A stretch of 7,780 nt of DNA, taken from Prolixibacteraceae bacterium. GTDB taxonomy: Bacteria > Bacteroidota > Bacteroidia > Bacteroidales > Prolixibacteraceae. Location of the stretch: NCBI GenBank assembly GCA_027858145.1, contig JAQIDF010000009.1, positions 1 through 7,780 on the forward strand, written 5' to 3'. Numbering within the stretch: position 1 is the first letter of the stretch; the number at the start of each line of letters is the position of its first letter. The notes under the pieces were generated by a model that saw nothing but the letters and a program-made list of their open reading frames with translations, was not told where the DNA came from and searched no databases. The position numbers were made by a program, and so were the translations under genes. Shown in pieces: positions 6,857 through 7,780 of the stretch.

Positions 6857-7780
6857 TCAGCCGTACATCTCATCCAGCTTGTCGGCCATAGCATTGGCAA
6901 GTTCAATGGCTTCGTCGTATGTAGTAGCTCTCATCGAGCCTTTGGCTTCTACCGACGGGTTAACAACGTCCCACTTTATATCATCGGCAAATTTATTAAG
7001 GTTTTTCACGCCACCGCCATTCCAGCTAAACGAGCCAAATACGCCCAGCAAGTGGTCTTTTATGCCTTTATGTACCAATTCGCGGGAAACGTTCTCAACA
7101 GCGGGAAACATTTCGTTGTTGTATGCACAACTGCCAATCATTACGCCTTTATACTTAAACACATCGCTGATAATGTACGAAACATGCGTTTTTGAGGCAT
7201 CGTGAATGCGGATGTTTTTTATTCCGCGAACAGAGAGCTGACGGGCAATCACATCGGCCATGTTCTCGGTATTGCCGTACATCGAACCAAATACAATCAC
7301 CACGCCTTTATCGGTAGAGTAACTGCTCCATTTTTGGTATTTCTCAAGAATGTATGGTATATGACTTCTCCATATCAAACCATGTGAAGGAGCAATTTGC
7401 TTTATTTCCAAGCCTTCGAGTTTCACCAGTGCCCTGGCAGTATGAGGACAATATTTTCCAACTATATTGGTAAAATACCGCATGGCTTCTTCTTCGTAAT
7501 TGGCCAGATTAACCTCGTCATCGAACACCCCCCCATCGAGTGTGCCGAAGCTGCCAAAAGCATCATTAGAGAAAAGTATTTTATCGGTAGCTTCGTAAGT
7601 TACCATGCTTTCGGGCCAGTGTACCATTGGTATGGTGTGAAAATTCAGTTTATGCTTTCCCAAATCCAGTTCATCGCCATCGGCCACGGTTATGGTATCT
7701 TCTGTTATTCCATAGAAATTTTCAATCATCGGGAACGTTTTTTTATTCCCAACGATGGTAATTTCAGGATACTTTTCGCG
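6857..7780 (-). CDS. Flavodiiron protein (A-type flavoprotein, O2/NO reductase), N-terminus outside window
   Basis: The frame is open to the right edge. An ATG at 7729 is internal: 17 in-frame codons precede it (REKYPEITIVG...), which fits the family, so the gene is 5'-truncated with 307 of about 400 residues visible. Counting from that ATG, the beta-lactamase-like diiron domain shows ligand candidates H37 (MVHWPES), D56 (LFSNDAFG) and H116 (APSHGLIW). The H-x-E-x-D-H motif must lie just upstream. A flavodoxin domain starts near 141, with the FMN phosphate loop GSMYGNTENMA (148-158) and GSFSWNGGG (232-240). The protein stops after the flavodoxin domain, with no rubredoxin or flavin reductase fusion (simplest class). 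Known members reduce O2 to water, or NO to N2O, in the cytoplasm using electrons from rubredoxin, protecting anaerobes. Which substrate applies here cannot be told. Transcription ends at a strong hairpin. Confidence 0.93.
   Translation of the reverse strand, partial: REKYPEITIVGNKKTFPMIENFYGITEDTITVADGDELDLGKHKLNFHTIPMVHWPESMVTYEATDKILFSNDAFGSFGTLDGGVFDDEVNLANYEEEAMRYFTNIVGKYCPHTARALVKLEGLEIKQIAPSHGLIWRSHIPYILEKYQKWSSYSTDKGVVIVFGSMYGNTENMADVIARQLSVRGIKNIRIHDASKTHVSYIISDVFKYKGVMIGSCAYNNEMFPAVENVSRELVHKGIKDHLLGVFGSFSWNGGGVKNLNKFADDIKWDVVNPSVEAKGSMRATTYDEAIELANAMADKLDEMYG

Noticed and set aside
6879..7387. Two plus-strand open frames opposite the flavodiiron gene
   Set aside because: They are shadows of a clearly recognised flavodiiron protein with its ligand and FMN motifs on the minus strand.
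1..7780. CRISPR array, tRNA or rRNA genes, insertion sequence
   Set aside because: No regularly spaced repeats, no cloverleaf-like sequence, no rRNA-like stretch and no transposase frame were seen.

Overview
The window looks like a moderately AT-rich chromosomal segment of a Bacteroidota bacterium, probably an anaerobic or microaerobic marine or sediment lineage of the Bacteroidales/Marinilabiliales type. This rests on the protein content (a giant Ig/HYR/GEVED/LamG mosaic of the kind exported in this phylum, plus a flavodiiron protein), a TAnnTTTG-type promoter box, weak Shine-Dalgarno signals, and a GCCCC/GGGGC-rich repeat between convergent genes. The taxon is inferred and was not tested by any search.

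Layout. (1) Bases 2-856, plus strand: the C-terminal part of a patatin-like phospholipase, cut by the left edge. (2) Bases 857-995: a convergent intergenic region with a 20-bp GC-rich palindrome inside a larger inverted repeat that starts at the stop codons of both flanking genes, probably a shared terminator. (3) Bases 996-6619, minus strand: a two-gene operon. A 242-residue exported protein (5891-6619, TTG start) overlaps by ATGA a 1632-residue secreted mosaic protein (996-5894). Both begin with the same W-N-x(3)-[ST]-W ... D-D-V-x-I module, so they are probably related and act together at the cell surface. (4) Bases 6620-6856: the control region. It holds a promoter box, a 21-bp-period direct repeat resembling a LytTR response-regulator site, and a strong intrinsic terminator belonging to the next gene. 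(5) Bases 6857-7780, minus strand: most of a flavodiiron protein (diiron plus flavodoxin domains), cut by the right edge.

The operon is the most interesting part. In the giant protein two jelly-roll (lectin-like) domains appear to be inserted inside other domains: a LamG domain splits one HYR domain, and a CBM-like 'NGDFE' domain splits the last hairpin of an Ig-like domain. The protein has a clear signal peptide but no recognisable type IX secretion C-terminal domain; it ends in an uncharacterised module with the tail MPAIGRFE. Its partner has a hydrophobic C-terminal segment that could anchor it. A plausible but unproven reading is a LytTR-controlled pair of exported proteins that make a surface adhesin or glycan-binding fibre. 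The phospholipase and the flavodiiron protein have no evident functional link to it.
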